A stretch of 64,000 nt of DNA from Kribbella pratensis (lineage in GTDB: Bacteria > Actinomycetota > Actinomycetes > Propionibacteriales > Kribbellaceae): NCBI RefSeq assembly GCF_004366075.1, contig NZ_SODU01000002.1:1612758-1676757 (forward strand), read 5' to 3'. How positions within the stretch are numbered: position 1 is the stretch's first letter; each line of letters starts with the position of its first letter. The notes under the pieces are model-generated. The model was not told the origin of the DNA. It saw nothing but the letters and a program-made list of their open reading frames with translations, and did no database searches. Shown here piece after piece: positions 8,901 through 16,698 of this stretch. A program made the translations under genes and the position numbers.

Positions 8901-9109
8901 GGGAGGCGGCGTACGCGAAGGGCTACCGCGTGGAGGTGTCGCGGGACGGGTCGACCTGGCAGCAGGTGTACGCGACGACGGCAGGTGACGGTGGGGTGGA
9001 TGTGGTGCGGTTCGGCGCTGTACCGGCCCGGTATGTGCGGGTGACGGGGACCCAGCGCGCGACGTCGTACGGGTATTCACTGTACGAGCTGCAAGTCTTC
9101 AGATGGTGA
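5945..9109 (+). CDS. Secreted penicillin-acylase-family hydrolase with C-terminal discoidin domain
   Basis: This 1,054-residue secreted amidase belongs to the penicillin acylase (Ntn-hydrolase) family. The GTG start at 5945 follows a strong GAGGAGGG and gives a clean signal peptide (LRTTLAVAAVTAVLAAL, cleavage near PTQA-AP). The alpha-chain opening VTIVRDKSRGIPHITG is typical. The beta-chain nucleophile is Ser396 in GMSNALLVSG, exposed by self-cleavage after the spacer. Residues about 925-1054 form an F5/8 type C (discoidin/CBM32) domain that probably anchors the enzyme to a glycan. Family members cleave N-acyl groups from beta-lactams, acyl-homoserine lactones or lipopeptides; the substrate here is unknown. 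No operon partner is evident. Confidence 0.88.
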   Translation: MPRPALRTRLRTTLAVAAVTAVLAALPAPTQAAPRVVSQAVAASPGDYCLEQCRDILPPGQNGNATFTDLLAFKALGVRPAHFSDTVKPYQDLVWNAQGITDAGLAPYYDDSSFGVKPDDVASTVKPRSDVTIVRDKSRGIPHITGTTRLGTMFGAGYVGAQDRLFVMDVFRHLGRGQLTPFAGGAAANREFEQEFWRTAPYTEADLQRQFDDADELYGADGVKMQQDIQAWVDGVNHYIDTVGIAYPGEYIALGLDWPTPHWKVTDVVATAAVVAGIFGTGGGAEVTSALALLEAQAKYGVAQGTKVWESFRSQNDPEASTTVHNGATFPDGTTGPNPSGRALPDRGSVTPEPEVVDQTVGKTATVAPAPKGAESLRGMFDGGLFPEGFGKKGMSNALLVSGAHTRSGNPIAVYGPQTGYFAPQLLLRQELQGPGVSSRGIAFAGLNFYTLIGRGPDYSWSATSAGQDITDTFAVPLCEPNGGTPTKTSQYYVFRGQCVPIERLERHNAWYSSLGSSEPAGSYTLVALRTKYGIVTHRGTVGGKPVLFTKNRSTYGNEAGSALGFMQFNDPDKIHSAADFQKAAANIGYTFNWFYTDKNSIAYFNSGDNPVRADGADPNLPSWSAYEWQGWNPATNRATYTPSAQHPQVVNQDYLTSWNNKQAPGFSASDGQWGYNAVYRSQPLDDRIKAVIGNGQKFTRGKLVEAMEDAATVDLRGDQVLPYLLRVLKSAPITDPAVADAVTKLTAWGQAGAQRKTPNASSKTYVDADAIRILDAWWPLLVPAEFKDLGPDLYGALVANLKIDERPGAQGSAFQSGWWGFVQRDLRKVLGDPVQASQPVTFCGGGALAACRSVLTETLLAATRVPASTTYPATADCAAGDQFCADQIAHNPMGGITQDRIAWVNRPTYQQVVEFPAKRGDDVSNLAVGKTATASSYEKGWYNSPPAQAVDGKLDTRWASVWSDPQWLKVDLGNEQTVSRVVLRWEAAYAKGYRVEVSRDGSTWQQVYATTAGDGGVDVVRFGAVPARYVRVTGTQRATSYGYSLYELQVFRW

Positions 9110-9136
9110 TACCCCGGGGCCTGTCAGGATTAGGCC

Positions 9137-9739
9137 ATGAACCAGAACTTTCCCCCGAACCCGCCGTATCCGCCGCAGCAGCCCGGTTACCAGCAGGGGC
9201 CGCCGCCCGGGTATCAGCCGGGGCCCTCGCAGGGGTATCAGCAGGGGTACCAGCAGGGTCCTCCGCAGCAGGGTCAGCCGCAGCAGGGCTACGGCCAGCA
9301 GGGCGGCTATCCGCAGGCTCCGTCGAACGTGCCGCACGTCGCTCCGCAGGGATCGCCGTACCCGGTGCTGGTCTCGACCATGAACGACCTGCCCGGGTAC
9401 ACCGCGGAAAACGTGTTCGGCGAGGTCTTCGGGCTGACCGTGCGGAGCCGCAACATCGGGTCGAACTTCACCGCGAGCTTCCGGTCGCTGGGCGGTGGCG
9501 AGGTGCCGGAGTACACCCAGATGCTGGCCGAGTCGCGGCACGTCGCCGTGATGCGGATGTGCCAGATGGCGCAGCAGATGGGCGCCAACGCGATCCTCGC
9601 GATGCGGTTCGACTGCAACGAGATCGCGCAGACCATGAGCGAGGTGGCCGCCTACGGTACGGCGGTGGTCGTCCGGAAGACCGAGCCGCCGCGGCCGACC
9701 GACACGACTCCCGACGAGGACGATGCCAATGACAGCTGA
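9137..9739 (+). CDS. YbjQ/UPF0145 domain protein with Q/P/G/Y-rich N-terminus
   Basis: This 200-residue protein has two parts. Residues 1-78 are low-complexity Pro-Gln-Gly-Tyr repeats, while about 79-180 form a YbjQ (UPF0145, DUF74) domain recognised by VLVSTMNDLPGY, the GLTVRSRNIG segment and the C-terminal AYGTAVVV strand. YbjQ domains form pentameric rings and have been called heavy-metal-binding by structural analogy; their function is not settled. The disordered head resembles those of actinobacterial membrane-associated or condensate proteins. It overlaps the following GH1 gene by 17 bases, so the two are probably cotranscribed. Confidence 0.82.
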   Translation: MNQNFPPNPPYPPQQPGYQQGPPPGYQPGPSQGYQQGYQQGPPQQGQPQQGYGQQGGYPQAPSNVPHVAPQGSPYPVLVSTMNDLPGYTAENVFGEVFGLTVRSRNIGSNFTASFRSLGGGEVPEYTQMLAESRHVAVMRMCQMAQQMGANAILAMRFDCNEIAQTMSEVAAYGTAVVVRKTEPPRPTDTTPDEDDANDS

Positions 9740-11108
9740 CCTCAAGTTTCCGCCCGGTTTCCGGTGGGGGGTCTCGACGTCGGCGTACCAGATCGAGGGT
9801 GCCGTGGCCGAGGACGGCCGCGGTCCCTCCACCTGGGACACGTTCTGCGCCGAGCCCGGCCGGATCCGGGGCGGCGACACCGGCGCGGTCGCGTGCGACC
9901 ACTATCACCGGTACGCCGAGGACGTCGCGCTGATGCGTGAGCTGGGGGTGGACACCTACCGGTTCTCGTTCTCCTGGCCGCGGATCCAGCCGTCGGGACG
10001 CGGGCCGGGAAACGCGGCCGGCCTGGACTTCTACGACCGGCTGATCGACACGCTGCTCGGCGCCGGGATCCAGCCGGCGCCGACGCTGTACCACTGGGAC
10101 ACACCGCAGCCGCTCGAGGACGCGGGCGGCTGGCTGTCCCGCGACATCACCGACCGGTTCGCGGAATACGCCGGAATTCTGGCCGCGCACTTCGCGGACC
10201 GGGTGCCGATGTGGATCACCATCAACGAGCCGATGGTGCTGACGCTGATGGGCTACTCGCTCGGCGCGCATGCCCCCGGCAAGGAGTTGCTGTTCGACGC
10301 GCTCCCGGTCGCGCACCATCAGCTGCTCGCCCACGGCCGCGCGGTGCAGGCGCTGCGAGCGGCCGGCGCCCCGAGCATCGGCATCGCGTCCAACCACGCG
10401 CCGACCTGGCCCGCGAGCGACAGTGCGGAGGACAAGGAAGCGGCCGCGCTGTACGACAACCTGATCAACTGGTTGTTCGCCGACCCGATCCTGCTCGGGG
10501 AGTACCCGTCCGGCATGGGCGACGCGATGCCCGGCCCGGTAGCCGACGACCTCGCGGTGATCTCGACGCCGCTCGATTTCTTCGGCATCAACCACTACGC
10601 GCCGGTCTCCGTCGGCGCCGCCACCGGGCAGGCCGACACCGCGGCCACCGACGGCGTGCTGCTGCCGCCGGGCCTGCCGTTCGAGCCGCGGACCTTGCCC
10701 GGGTACCCGACCACGGACTTCGGCTGGCCCATCGTGCCGGATGCTTTCGGCGAGATCCTGCGGATCTTCAAGCAGCGGTACGGCGACAAGCTGCCGCCGA
10801 TCTACATCACGGAGAACGGGTGCGCGATCAACGACGAGCCCGTCGACGGGGTGGTGTCGGACCAGCGGCGGATCGACTACCTGGACGGGTATCTGCGGTC
10901 GTTGAAGGTCGCGATGGACGACGGGATCGACGTCCGCGGGTACTTCCAGTGGTCATTGATGGACAACTTCGAATGGGCGGCCGGATACTCGCAGCGGTTC
11001 GGGCTCGTGCACGTCGACTTCGAGACGTTGGAGCGGACGCCGAAAGCGTCGTACCACTGGTTCCGTGACCTGATAGCCCAGAGTCGATCGGTTCCGGGTC
11101 GGCCATGA
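9723..11108 (+). CDS. Glycoside hydrolase family 1 beta-glucosidase
   Basis: This 461-residue protein is a normal-length GH1 enzyme hydrolysing beta-glucosides with retention. The family N-terminus FRWGVSTSAYQIEGA is present. The acid/base glutamate is in TINEP (Glu169), and the nucleophile is Glu364 in ITENG. There is no signal peptide, so it acts on imported disaccharides or glycosides. It lies between a YbjQ-domain gene (17-base overlap) and an MFS gene (4-base ATGA overlap), which suggests a small uptake-and-cleavage operon. Start may be the ATG at 9723 or 9729. Confidence 0.95.
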   Translation: MPMTADLKFPPGFRWGVSTSAYQIEGAVAEDGRGPSTWDTFCAEPGRIRGGDTGAVACDHYHRYAEDVALMRELGVDTYRFSFSWPRIQPSGRGPGNAAGLDFYDRLIDTLLGAGIQPAPTLYHWDTPQPLEDAGGWLSRDITDRFAEYAGILAAHFADRVPMWITINEPMVLTLMGYSLGAHAPGKELLFDALPVAHHQLLAHGRAVQALRAAGAPSIGIASNHAPTWPASDSAEDKEAAALYDNLINWLFADPILLGEYPSGMGDAMPGPVADDLAVISTPLDFFGINHYAPVSVGAATGQADTAATDGVLLPPGLPFEPRTLPGYPTTDFGWPIVPDAFGEILRIFKQRYGDKLPPIYITENGCAINDEPVDGVVSDQRRIDYLDGYLRSLKVAMDDGIDVRGYFQWSLMDNFEWAAGYSQRFGLVHVDFETLERTPKASYHWFRDLIAQSRSVPGRP

Positions 11109-12349
11109 TTCCCGAGCCGGGCGTGGTGCCGTCCGCGCTGGCGGAACCGACTGTCCGGGTGCGGGGCGGCTGGACCGCGGCCGTCGTACTGGCGAACGTC
11201 GGGGTGTTCGCGGCCTGGCTCGGCCCGATTCAGGTACTGCTCGCGAAGCAGTCCGAGACTGTTGCTCCAGGCAACAAGGAATACGTTTTCGGGTTGGTGA
11301 CCGGCGTCGGCGCGGCGGTTTCGGTGGTTGCGAACCCTGCTTTCGGTGCGATGTCCGACCGGACCACGTCCCGTTACGGACGCCGGGTCCCGTGGGTGGT
11401 CGCCGGTGCGGTCGGTGGCGCGATCGGGCTCGGCATCTTGTCGGGCGCGCACGTGATCGCGTTGATGCTGATCGGCTGGTGCCTGATGCAGCTGTTCGGC
11501 AACGCGTTGCTCGCCGCGGCGACCGCCGTCGTCCCCGACCGTGTCCCGGTCACGCAGCGCGGCGCCGTCGGCGGATGGGTCGCTATCTCTCAAGTCCTCG
11601 GCGCATTGGTCGGGACAGCGTTGGCCGCCGCGTTCAACAGCTTCACCCTCGGGTACATCGCCTGCGCCGTCTTCCTGCTGTTGTCCGTCGTGCCGTACCT
11701 GCTTCGGAGCGGCGATGCGACGTTGACGGAGCGACCGGCGTTCGTGTTCGGCGAGTTCGTGAAGAGCTTCTGGATCAGCCCGCGGCGCTACCCGGACTTC
11801 GGGTGGGCGTGGCTGACGCGGTTCCTGTTCAACGTCGGTAATGCGTTGGGGACGTTGTACCTCTTCTACTACCTGCAGGACGAGGTCGGTGTCGCTGAAC
11901 CGGACACCGGCGTACTGATCCTGACGGCGATCTACAGCGTGTGCGTGCTGGTGACCGCGATCAGCTTCGGCCGTTGGTCGGACCGGTCGGCGCGGCGCAA
12001 GGTGTTCGTCACCGCGTCCGGGTGGGTGATGGCGGCGGCCGGCGTCGTACTCGCGATCTGGCCGACCTGGCCGGGCGCGATCCTCGGAGCGACCGTCCTC
12101 GGCGCCGGCTTCGGCGTCTACCTGTCCGTCGACTTCGCGCTGCTCACCCAGGTCCTCCCCAGCGCCCGCAACCGCGGCAAGGACCTCGGCGTCATCAACA
12201 TCGCCAACTCCCTCCCCCAGGTCCTGGCCCCAGCCATCGCCGCCCCCATCGTCAAACACCTGGGCGGCTACCCGGTCCTCTACCTCCTGGCCTCCGCGGT
12301 AACCCTCCTCGCCGGCGTACTGGTCACCCGAATCCGTTCGGTCAGCTAG
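11105..12349 (+). CDS. MFS transporter, probably for sugars or glycosides
   Basis: This 414-residue polytopic protein has the MFS loop 2-3 signature (MSDRTTSRYGRRVPW) and about 12 hydrophobic segments. The closing part of the family pattern, a second conserved loop with RSARRK, is near residue 295. Its start overlaps the GH1 stop as ATGA, so translation is coupled. A cytoplasmic beta-glucosidase coupled to a transporter points to import of a beta-linked disaccharide or glucoside, though MFS export cannot be excluded. The 3' end of the gene is unusually C-rich. Confidence 0.85.
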   Translation: MIPEPGVVPSALAEPTVRVRGGWTAAVVLANVGVFAAWLGPIQVLLAKQSETVAPGNKEYVFGLVTGVGAAVSVVANPAFGAMSDRTTSRYGRRVPWVVAGAVGGAIGLGILSGAHVIALMLIGWCLMQLFGNALLAAATAVVPDRVPVTQRGAVGGWVAISQVLGALVGTALAAAFNSFTLGYIACAVFLLLSVVPYLLRSGDATLTERPAFVFGEFVKSFWISPRRYPDFGWAWLTRFLFNVGNALGTLYLFYYLQDEVGVAEPDTGVLILTAIYSVCVLVTAISFGRWSDRSARRKVFVTASGWVMAAAGVVLAIWPTWPGAILGATVLGAGFGVYLSVDFALLTQVLPSARNRGKDLGVINIANSLPQVLAPAIAAPIVKHLGGYPVLYLLASAVTLLAGVLVTRIRSVS

Positions 12350-12406
12350 GCGGCCGCCTCTGGCTTGCAGCCGCTCGCTCCTGTCACGATGAGGCGTGAG
12401 CGGACC

Positions 12407-13618
12407 ATGACGAACCGCCGGGAGCGATCGCTGCTGATCCAGCGCCTTGCAGCGCTCGGCGCCGTCGACGGCGATGCGGAGGACGAGCGCCTCCGACGGT
12501 CGACGCTCGTGCTGTCGACCTCGCTGATCTGCGTCCTCACGCCACTCTGGGTCGTCACCTACCTCGCCCTCGGCCTGCCGATCCCGATGTCGATCCCGTT
12601 GGGCTACCTGGTCGTCACGATCCCCTCGCTGGTCTGGTTCGCCCGGACGCGGCGATACGTCCCGTTCCGGACGTTCCAGCTGACGCTGATGCTCCTGCTC
12701 CCCTTCGCCCTCCAGTGGTCGCTCGGCGGGTTCGTCGCGTCGAGCGCCGTGTCGCTCTGGGGTCTCTGGCCGGCACTCGGCGCGGTCTTGTTCGTGGGGG
12801 CGCGCGGGGCAGTGGTCTGGTTCGCCGGATACCTGGCCCTCTTGGCCATCTCTGCCGTAATCGAGCCCATCCTCGAACCGGCTGCGATTCCGGATGCCGT
12901 GCAGACCGCGTTCTTCGTCGGGAACCTGACGGGCCCGTCGCTGGTGGCCTACCTGCTCCTGCAGTACTTCGTTCGCGAGCGCGATCGGGAGCATCAACGG
13001 TCGGAACGTCTGCTCCTGAACGTCCTGCCGGCCGCGGTCGCGGCCCGACTCAAGCAGCGTGAGGGGGTCATCGCCGACCGCTTCCCCGAGGCAACCGTGC
13101 TCTTCGCCGACATTGTGGACTTCACGCCGCTTGCGGTCGGGTTGCCGCCGGAGGACGTGGTCAGGTTGCTCGACGAGGTCTTCACCGCTTTCGATCGGCT
13201 CGCCGATGACTACCGCCTGGAGAAGATCAAGACCATCGGCGACGCCTACATGGTGGCGGGCGGCGTTCCGACGCCGCGAGACGATCACTGCGAGGCTGTC
13301 GCCGAGATGGCGCTTGCGATGCTGCAGGTGTGCCAGGGGCTGACAGACCTCCACACCGTGAGGATGCGGATCGGCATGGACACCGGTCCGGTCGTGGCCG
13401 GCGTCATCGGGCAGCGCAAGTTCAGCTACGACCTGTGGGGCGATACGGTCAACACGGCGAGCCGGCTGGAGAGTCATGGTGTGCCCGGCTCGATCCAGGT
13501 CTCGTCACGGGTCTACGACCGCCTGTCGGATCGGTACAGCTTCGAACAGCGCGGCCTGATCGAGCTGAAGGGCAAGGGTCCGACACCCGCCTGGCTCCTA
13601 CTGGGACCGCGGGCGTGA
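12407..13618 (+). CDS. Membrane class III adenylate cyclase
   Basis: This 403-residue protein has an N-terminal membrane domain (about six hydrophobic segments, residues 35-200), the linker LLLNVLPAAVAARLK that marks the cyclase-transducing element, then a class III cyclase domain. All key residues are present: metal aspartates Asp235 (FADIVDF) and Asp279 (IGDAYM), adenine-selecting Lys275 and Asp342 (YDLWGD), and transition-state Asn349 and Arg353 (NTASR). The Lys/Asp pair predicts cAMP rather than cGMP. The start was put at the ATG preceded by a weak GAGCGGA; ATG 12389 and TTG 12365 are alternatives. It ends convergently with the next gene, overlapping by 21 bases. Confidence 0.9.
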   Translation: MTNRRERSLLIQRLAALGAVDGDAEDERLRRSTLVLSTSLICVLTPLWVVTYLALGLPIPMSIPLGYLVVTIPSLVWFARTRRYVPFRTFQLTLMLLLPFALQWSLGGFVASSAVSLWGLWPALGAVLFVGARGAVVWFAGYLALLAISAVIEPILEPAAIPDAVQTAFFVGNLTGPSLVAYLLLQYFVRERDREHQRSERLLLNVLPAAVAARLKQREGVIADRFPEATVLFADIVDFTPLAVGLPPEDVVRLLDEVFTAFDRLADDYRLEKIKTIGDAYMVAGGVPTPRDDHCEAVAEMALAMLQVCQGLTDLHTVRMRIGMDTGPVVAGVIGQRKFSYDLWGDTVNTASRLESHGVPGSIQVSSRVYDRLSDRYSFEQRGLIELKGKGPTPAWLLLGPRA

Positions 13619-14905
13619 TCGGCCGAGGGCCTCAGTCAAAGCGCGGGCGGTAGCACCATTGGCGGGTACGGCGATGTGCTCGAGGTCCAGCCAGTCCGCC
13701 ATCAGGTGGAGCTCCGCGGCCAACTGCTCGGCAAAGTCGGGGGCGTTCGGCTCGGGGGTGAGGGTGGGGACGACGAGCGTGGAGGTTTGACGGTCGGCTT
13801 TGAGGTCTACTCGGGCCACCAGTTGGTCGCCCAGGAGGAACGGCAGGACGTAGTAGCCGTGGATGCGTTGTGGGGCAGGGGTGTAGATGCTGATCCGGTA
13901 GAAGAAGTCGAACAGGCGATGGGTGCGGTCGCGGTTCCAGATCAGCGGGTCGAACGGCGAGAGCAGAGCCTGCGCGTCGATCGGGCGGTCCTTCGCCTCG
14001 TGCCAGCGGTACGCCTGTTGCTTCACGCCCTCGACACGAACCGGGATCAGCTCACCGGCCTCGACCAGCTCGCCGACCACCTCGCGACCAGTTGCTGCGG
14101 GCAACGGAAAGTGCCCCCGGCCGCTGACACCGCACAGCTCCTTCAGCGTCGCGATCCCCAGACCACGGGCCGCGATCCGGACCAGCTCACGACGAGCCTC
14201 GTCGGCGGTCGGCTCCGGAGCGTCGAGTACGTCGGCAGGCAGCACGCGCTCGGTGAGGTCGTAGATCCGCTCGAAGTGCCGCCGGCCCGCGATCGTCACC
14301 AGGCCCGCGCAGAACAGGTACTCGATCGCGATCTTCGCGTCCTGCCAGTTCCACATCGTGCCGGTCGTCGGATCCGGATGCGGCTCGGAGCGCTTCCGCC
14401 GTACGCCGTCCGGGTTCGCCTCGCCCGCCGTCAGCGGCCCCTGCTCCGTCACCATCCGCAGGACCTGGTCGACGTACCCGGGCCGCTCCGCCGTCAGCCG
14501 GCGCATTCCCTCGACGACCGACCACGGCGCGGTCATGTCCGGGCTCAGCTCCTCGTCCCACACCTGCCGCTCGGCCGCCCGCATCCGCCACCGCATCAAG
14601 GGGTACGTCGTCAACGGGAGCAGTGCAGCCTTGTGGCCCCAGAAGTACTCGAACAACTCCCGGTCCGCGCCCCAACTCAGCTTGTCCAGACCCGCTCGCG
14701 AGTACCTCCCAACCCGCGAGAACACCGGCAGATAATGCGACCGGCACAACACGTTCACCGAGTCCAACTGCAGCACGCCTGCGCGCTGGACAGCCTTCCG
14801 CACACGCCGTACATCCCCGCGTCCTCGCGGCTCTCCGAACCCCTGCGCCCCCAACGCAATCCGCCGCGCCTCACCCCCCGAAACCTCATCTCCAACGGCA
14901 GCCAT
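13598..14905 (-). CDS. YcaQ/AlkX-like DNA glycosylase (winged-helix DNA-binding family)
   Basis: This 435-residue protein belongs to the HTH_42/YcaQ family (formerly DUF1006). Members such as Streptomyces AlkZ and E. coli YcaQ unhook DNA interstrand crosslinks by cleaving N-glycosidic bonds. The catalytic motif QLD (residues 46-48, followed by SVN) is the Q-x-D form of the YcaQ/AlkX branch rather than the QxQ of AlkZ. Other family landmarks are YFWGHKAALLP, MWNWQDAK and LLSPFDPLIWNRDR. It probably protects against alkylating agents or natural-product crosslinkers. No biosynthetic cluster is adjacent. Confidence 0.85.
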   Translation of the reverse strand: MAAVGDEVSGGEARRIALGAQGFGEPRGRGDVRRVRKAVQRAGVLQLDSVNVLCRSHYLPVFSRVGRYSRAGLDKLSWGADRELFEYFWGHKAALLPLTTYPLMRWRMRAAERQVWDEELSPDMTAPWSVVEGMRRLTAERPGYVDQVLRMVTEQGPLTAGEANPDGVRRKRSEPHPDPTTGTMWNWQDAKIAIEYLFCAGLVTIAGRRHFERIYDLTERVLPADVLDAPEPTADEARRELVRIAARGLGIATLKELCGVSGRGHFPLPAATGREVVGELVEAGELIPVRVEGVKQQAYRWHEAKDRPIDAQALLSPFDPLIWNRDRTHRLFDFFYRISIYTPAPQRIHGYYVLPFLLGDQLVARVDLKADRQTSTLVVPTLTPEPNAPDFAEQLAAELHLMADWLDLEHIAVPANGATARALTEALGRSRPRSQ

Positions 14906-14930
14906 GCTTCGAACATATAGCGAACCAGTG

Positions 14931-16232
14931 TTACGCAGGCACCAGTTGGGAGTCGTAGGAGAGGGTCAGGCGGCGGTAGGCGGCGCTCAGGAAGGCCAGG
15001 AGTACGACGATCAGCATCAGGAGGCTGGCCGCGACGAAGGCCAGGGCGATGCCGCGGGCCTGGCCGTCTCCGAGGAGCCAGCCGAAGGTGGTGCGGCCCG
15101 CTGCCGAGTCCATGTAGGGGATCAGCAGGAACTGTGCCGCCGGGCCGATGGCGAAGGCGGCGATCGGGGTGGACGCGGTCTCGATGCTCTGTGCGAACCC
15201 GAACACCCGGCCCTGCTTCTCGAACGGGACCATCCGCTGCAGGATCGTCTGCTCGGCCGCCTCGGCGACCGGGACCAGCAGCATGAAACCGAACATACCG
15301 AGCACCAGCAGCGACTGCCACTCGCGCGCCGCCGTACTCAGGCCGACGACCGCGATCCCGACGTTCGCCAGCATCAGCAGCCGCAGCGGCGAACGGCCGA
15401 GGCCGAAGCGGGCGACGACGGCGCCGCCGGCGATGAAGCCGATGCTGGTGATGCCGAGGACGATGCCCCAGGACTGTACCGAGAACAGGTTCAGTCCGTA
15501 CGGGTCCATCAGCGCCATGAAGACGCCCATGATCAGGTTGTTGAACGTGCTGAACAGGACGAGCGGCAGCAGCCCGGGTACGTCGCGCATCGTCTGCCAG
15601 GCGCTCCGGATGTCGATCCGGGTCCGCTCGTGGTGCTCCGGCCGCGGCTCGTCGAGGTGGATCGCGAGCAGCAGGTGGACGAGTACGGCGGCCGTGAACA
15701 CGACCGCGATCGCGACCGTGCCGCCCATGCCGACGAAGCCGACCGACAGGCCGCTGAGGACGCTCGTGATCAGGTGCGCGACGCCGTTCACCGTGCCGAC
15801 GAGACCGTTCGCCTTGTCGCGGCGGTCGGCCGGGACGAGCAACGTCACCGCGGTCGAGAGCGCGATGCTGCGGAGCTGGCCGGCGGTGCTACCGACCAGG
15901 ACCAGGAGCGCGAACGCCCAGAACCACGGCCCGTGCCAGTTGGTGAGCTGCCGGCCGACAACGACGTACAGGATGCCCGCGAGCGCGAAGGCCACGCCGG
16001 TGATCGAGGTGGACAGCGCCATCGCAGTCTTCTTGCGGTGCGAGTCCACGACCGCGCCGAAGATCGTCCCGGAGGCGGCGCCGATCAGCATCGAGACACC
16101 GGAGACGAGCGATGCTGCGAGCACCGAGTGCGTCACCAGGTACACCCAGAAGGCGAAGCCGAAGCTCAGGAACGTGGTCGTCACGTTCGCCACCAACGTG
16201 TTGATCAGCAACCGCCTGAATGTCGTCGTCAT
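14931..16232 (-). CDS. MFS transporter
   Basis: This 433-residue integral membrane protein has about 12 hydrophobic segments. The opening TFRRLLINTLVANVTTTFLS and the loop FGAVVDSHRKKTAM are the pattern of the MFS_3 drug/siderophore exporter branch. An extra loop around 285-300 (MDPYGLNLFSVQSW) sits between the halves. It lies 26 bases downstream of the crosslink-glycosylase start on the same strand, so it would be transcribed first; cotranscription is possible. Substrate unknown. Confidence 0.85.
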   Translation of the reverse strand: MTTTFRRLLINTLVANVTTTFLSFGFAFWVYLVTHSVLAASLVSGVSMLIGAASGTIFGAVVDSHRKKTAMALSTSITGVAFALAGILYVVVGRQLTNWHGPWFWAFALLVLVGSTAGQLRSIALSTAVTLLVPADRRDKANGLVGTVNGVAHLITSVLSGLSVGFVGMGGTVAIAVVFTAAVLVHLLLAIHLDEPRPEHHERTRIDIRSAWQTMRDVPGLLPLVLFSTFNNLIMGVFMALMDPYGLNLFSVQSWGIVLGITSIGFIAGGAVVARFGLGRSPLRLLMLANVGIAVVGLSTAAREWQSLLVLGMFGFMLLVPVAEAAEQTILQRMVPFEKQGRVFGFAQSIETASTPIAAFAIGPAAQFLLIPYMDSAAGRTTFGWLLGDGQARGIALAFVAASLLMLIVVLLAFLSAAYRRLTLSYDSQLVPA

Positions 16233-16253
16233 ACCCCTACGTCGGACGCGACC

Positions 16254-16688
16254 TCAAGAAATTGACATGACCTCGCGAAGCGTCTCGAAATCGTCCGGTT
16301 CGAGCGGGACCAGACCGCGGCGGAGCTGGTAGCCCCAGTTCGGCGCCTGGGTCAGCTTCAGGTCGACCTCGCGGAGCGCCGCGCGGTGGACGGGCAGGAA
16401 CTGGATCCGCCGCCGCCACGGCTGGATCGTGCCGCGGGCACCCATCGACATCGGTTCTGCCTGGTACGGCGCGGTGTCGGCGACCACCCCGAGCGCGGTG
16501 AACGCCCGGAGCGGTTCCTTGGACCCGTACCGCTCGGTGGGGGAGTAGATCACGAACCCGTCACCCTCGCGCAGCCGCGCGACGCCGTACCGCTTGCCGT
16601 GATTGAGCTGGATGAAACCGCCCTCGACGGCCCGCCGGGTGTGGTCCGCGGAGACCACACCCAGCCAGGCCCTGTTCAGATCGTTCAT
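16254..16688 (-). CDS. EVE domain protein (UPF0310, PUA-like)
   Basis: This 144-residue single-domain protein matches the UPF0310/EVE family over its full length: WLGVVSADHTRRAVEGGFIQ, LNHGKRYG, a GDGFVIYSPTERYG segment, and the closing NWGYQLRRGL with DFETLREVM. EVE domains are PUA-like and bind modified bases in DNA or RNA. Stand-alone forms are widespread and largely uncharacterised, and some are linked to restriction or antiviral systems. Start 16688 (MNDLNRAW) fits the family better than a longer frame from 16718. Its 3' end is 21 bases from the MFS start. Confidence 0.88.
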   Translation of the reverse strand: MNDLNRAWLGVVSADHTRRAVEGGFIQLNHGKRYGVARLREGDGFVIYSPTERYGSKEPLRAFTALGVVADTAPYQAEPMSMGARGTIQPWRRRIQFLPVHRAALREVDLKLTQAPNWGYQLRRGLVPLEPDDFETLREVMSIS

Positions 16689-16698
16689 GCACCTAGTG

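Noticed and set aside
10877-13477. An 866-codon minus-strand open frame spanning three plus-strand genes
   Set aside because: It crosses the boundaries of the GH1, MFS and cyclase genes and has a charged, low-information composition typical of antisense frames in high-GC DNA.
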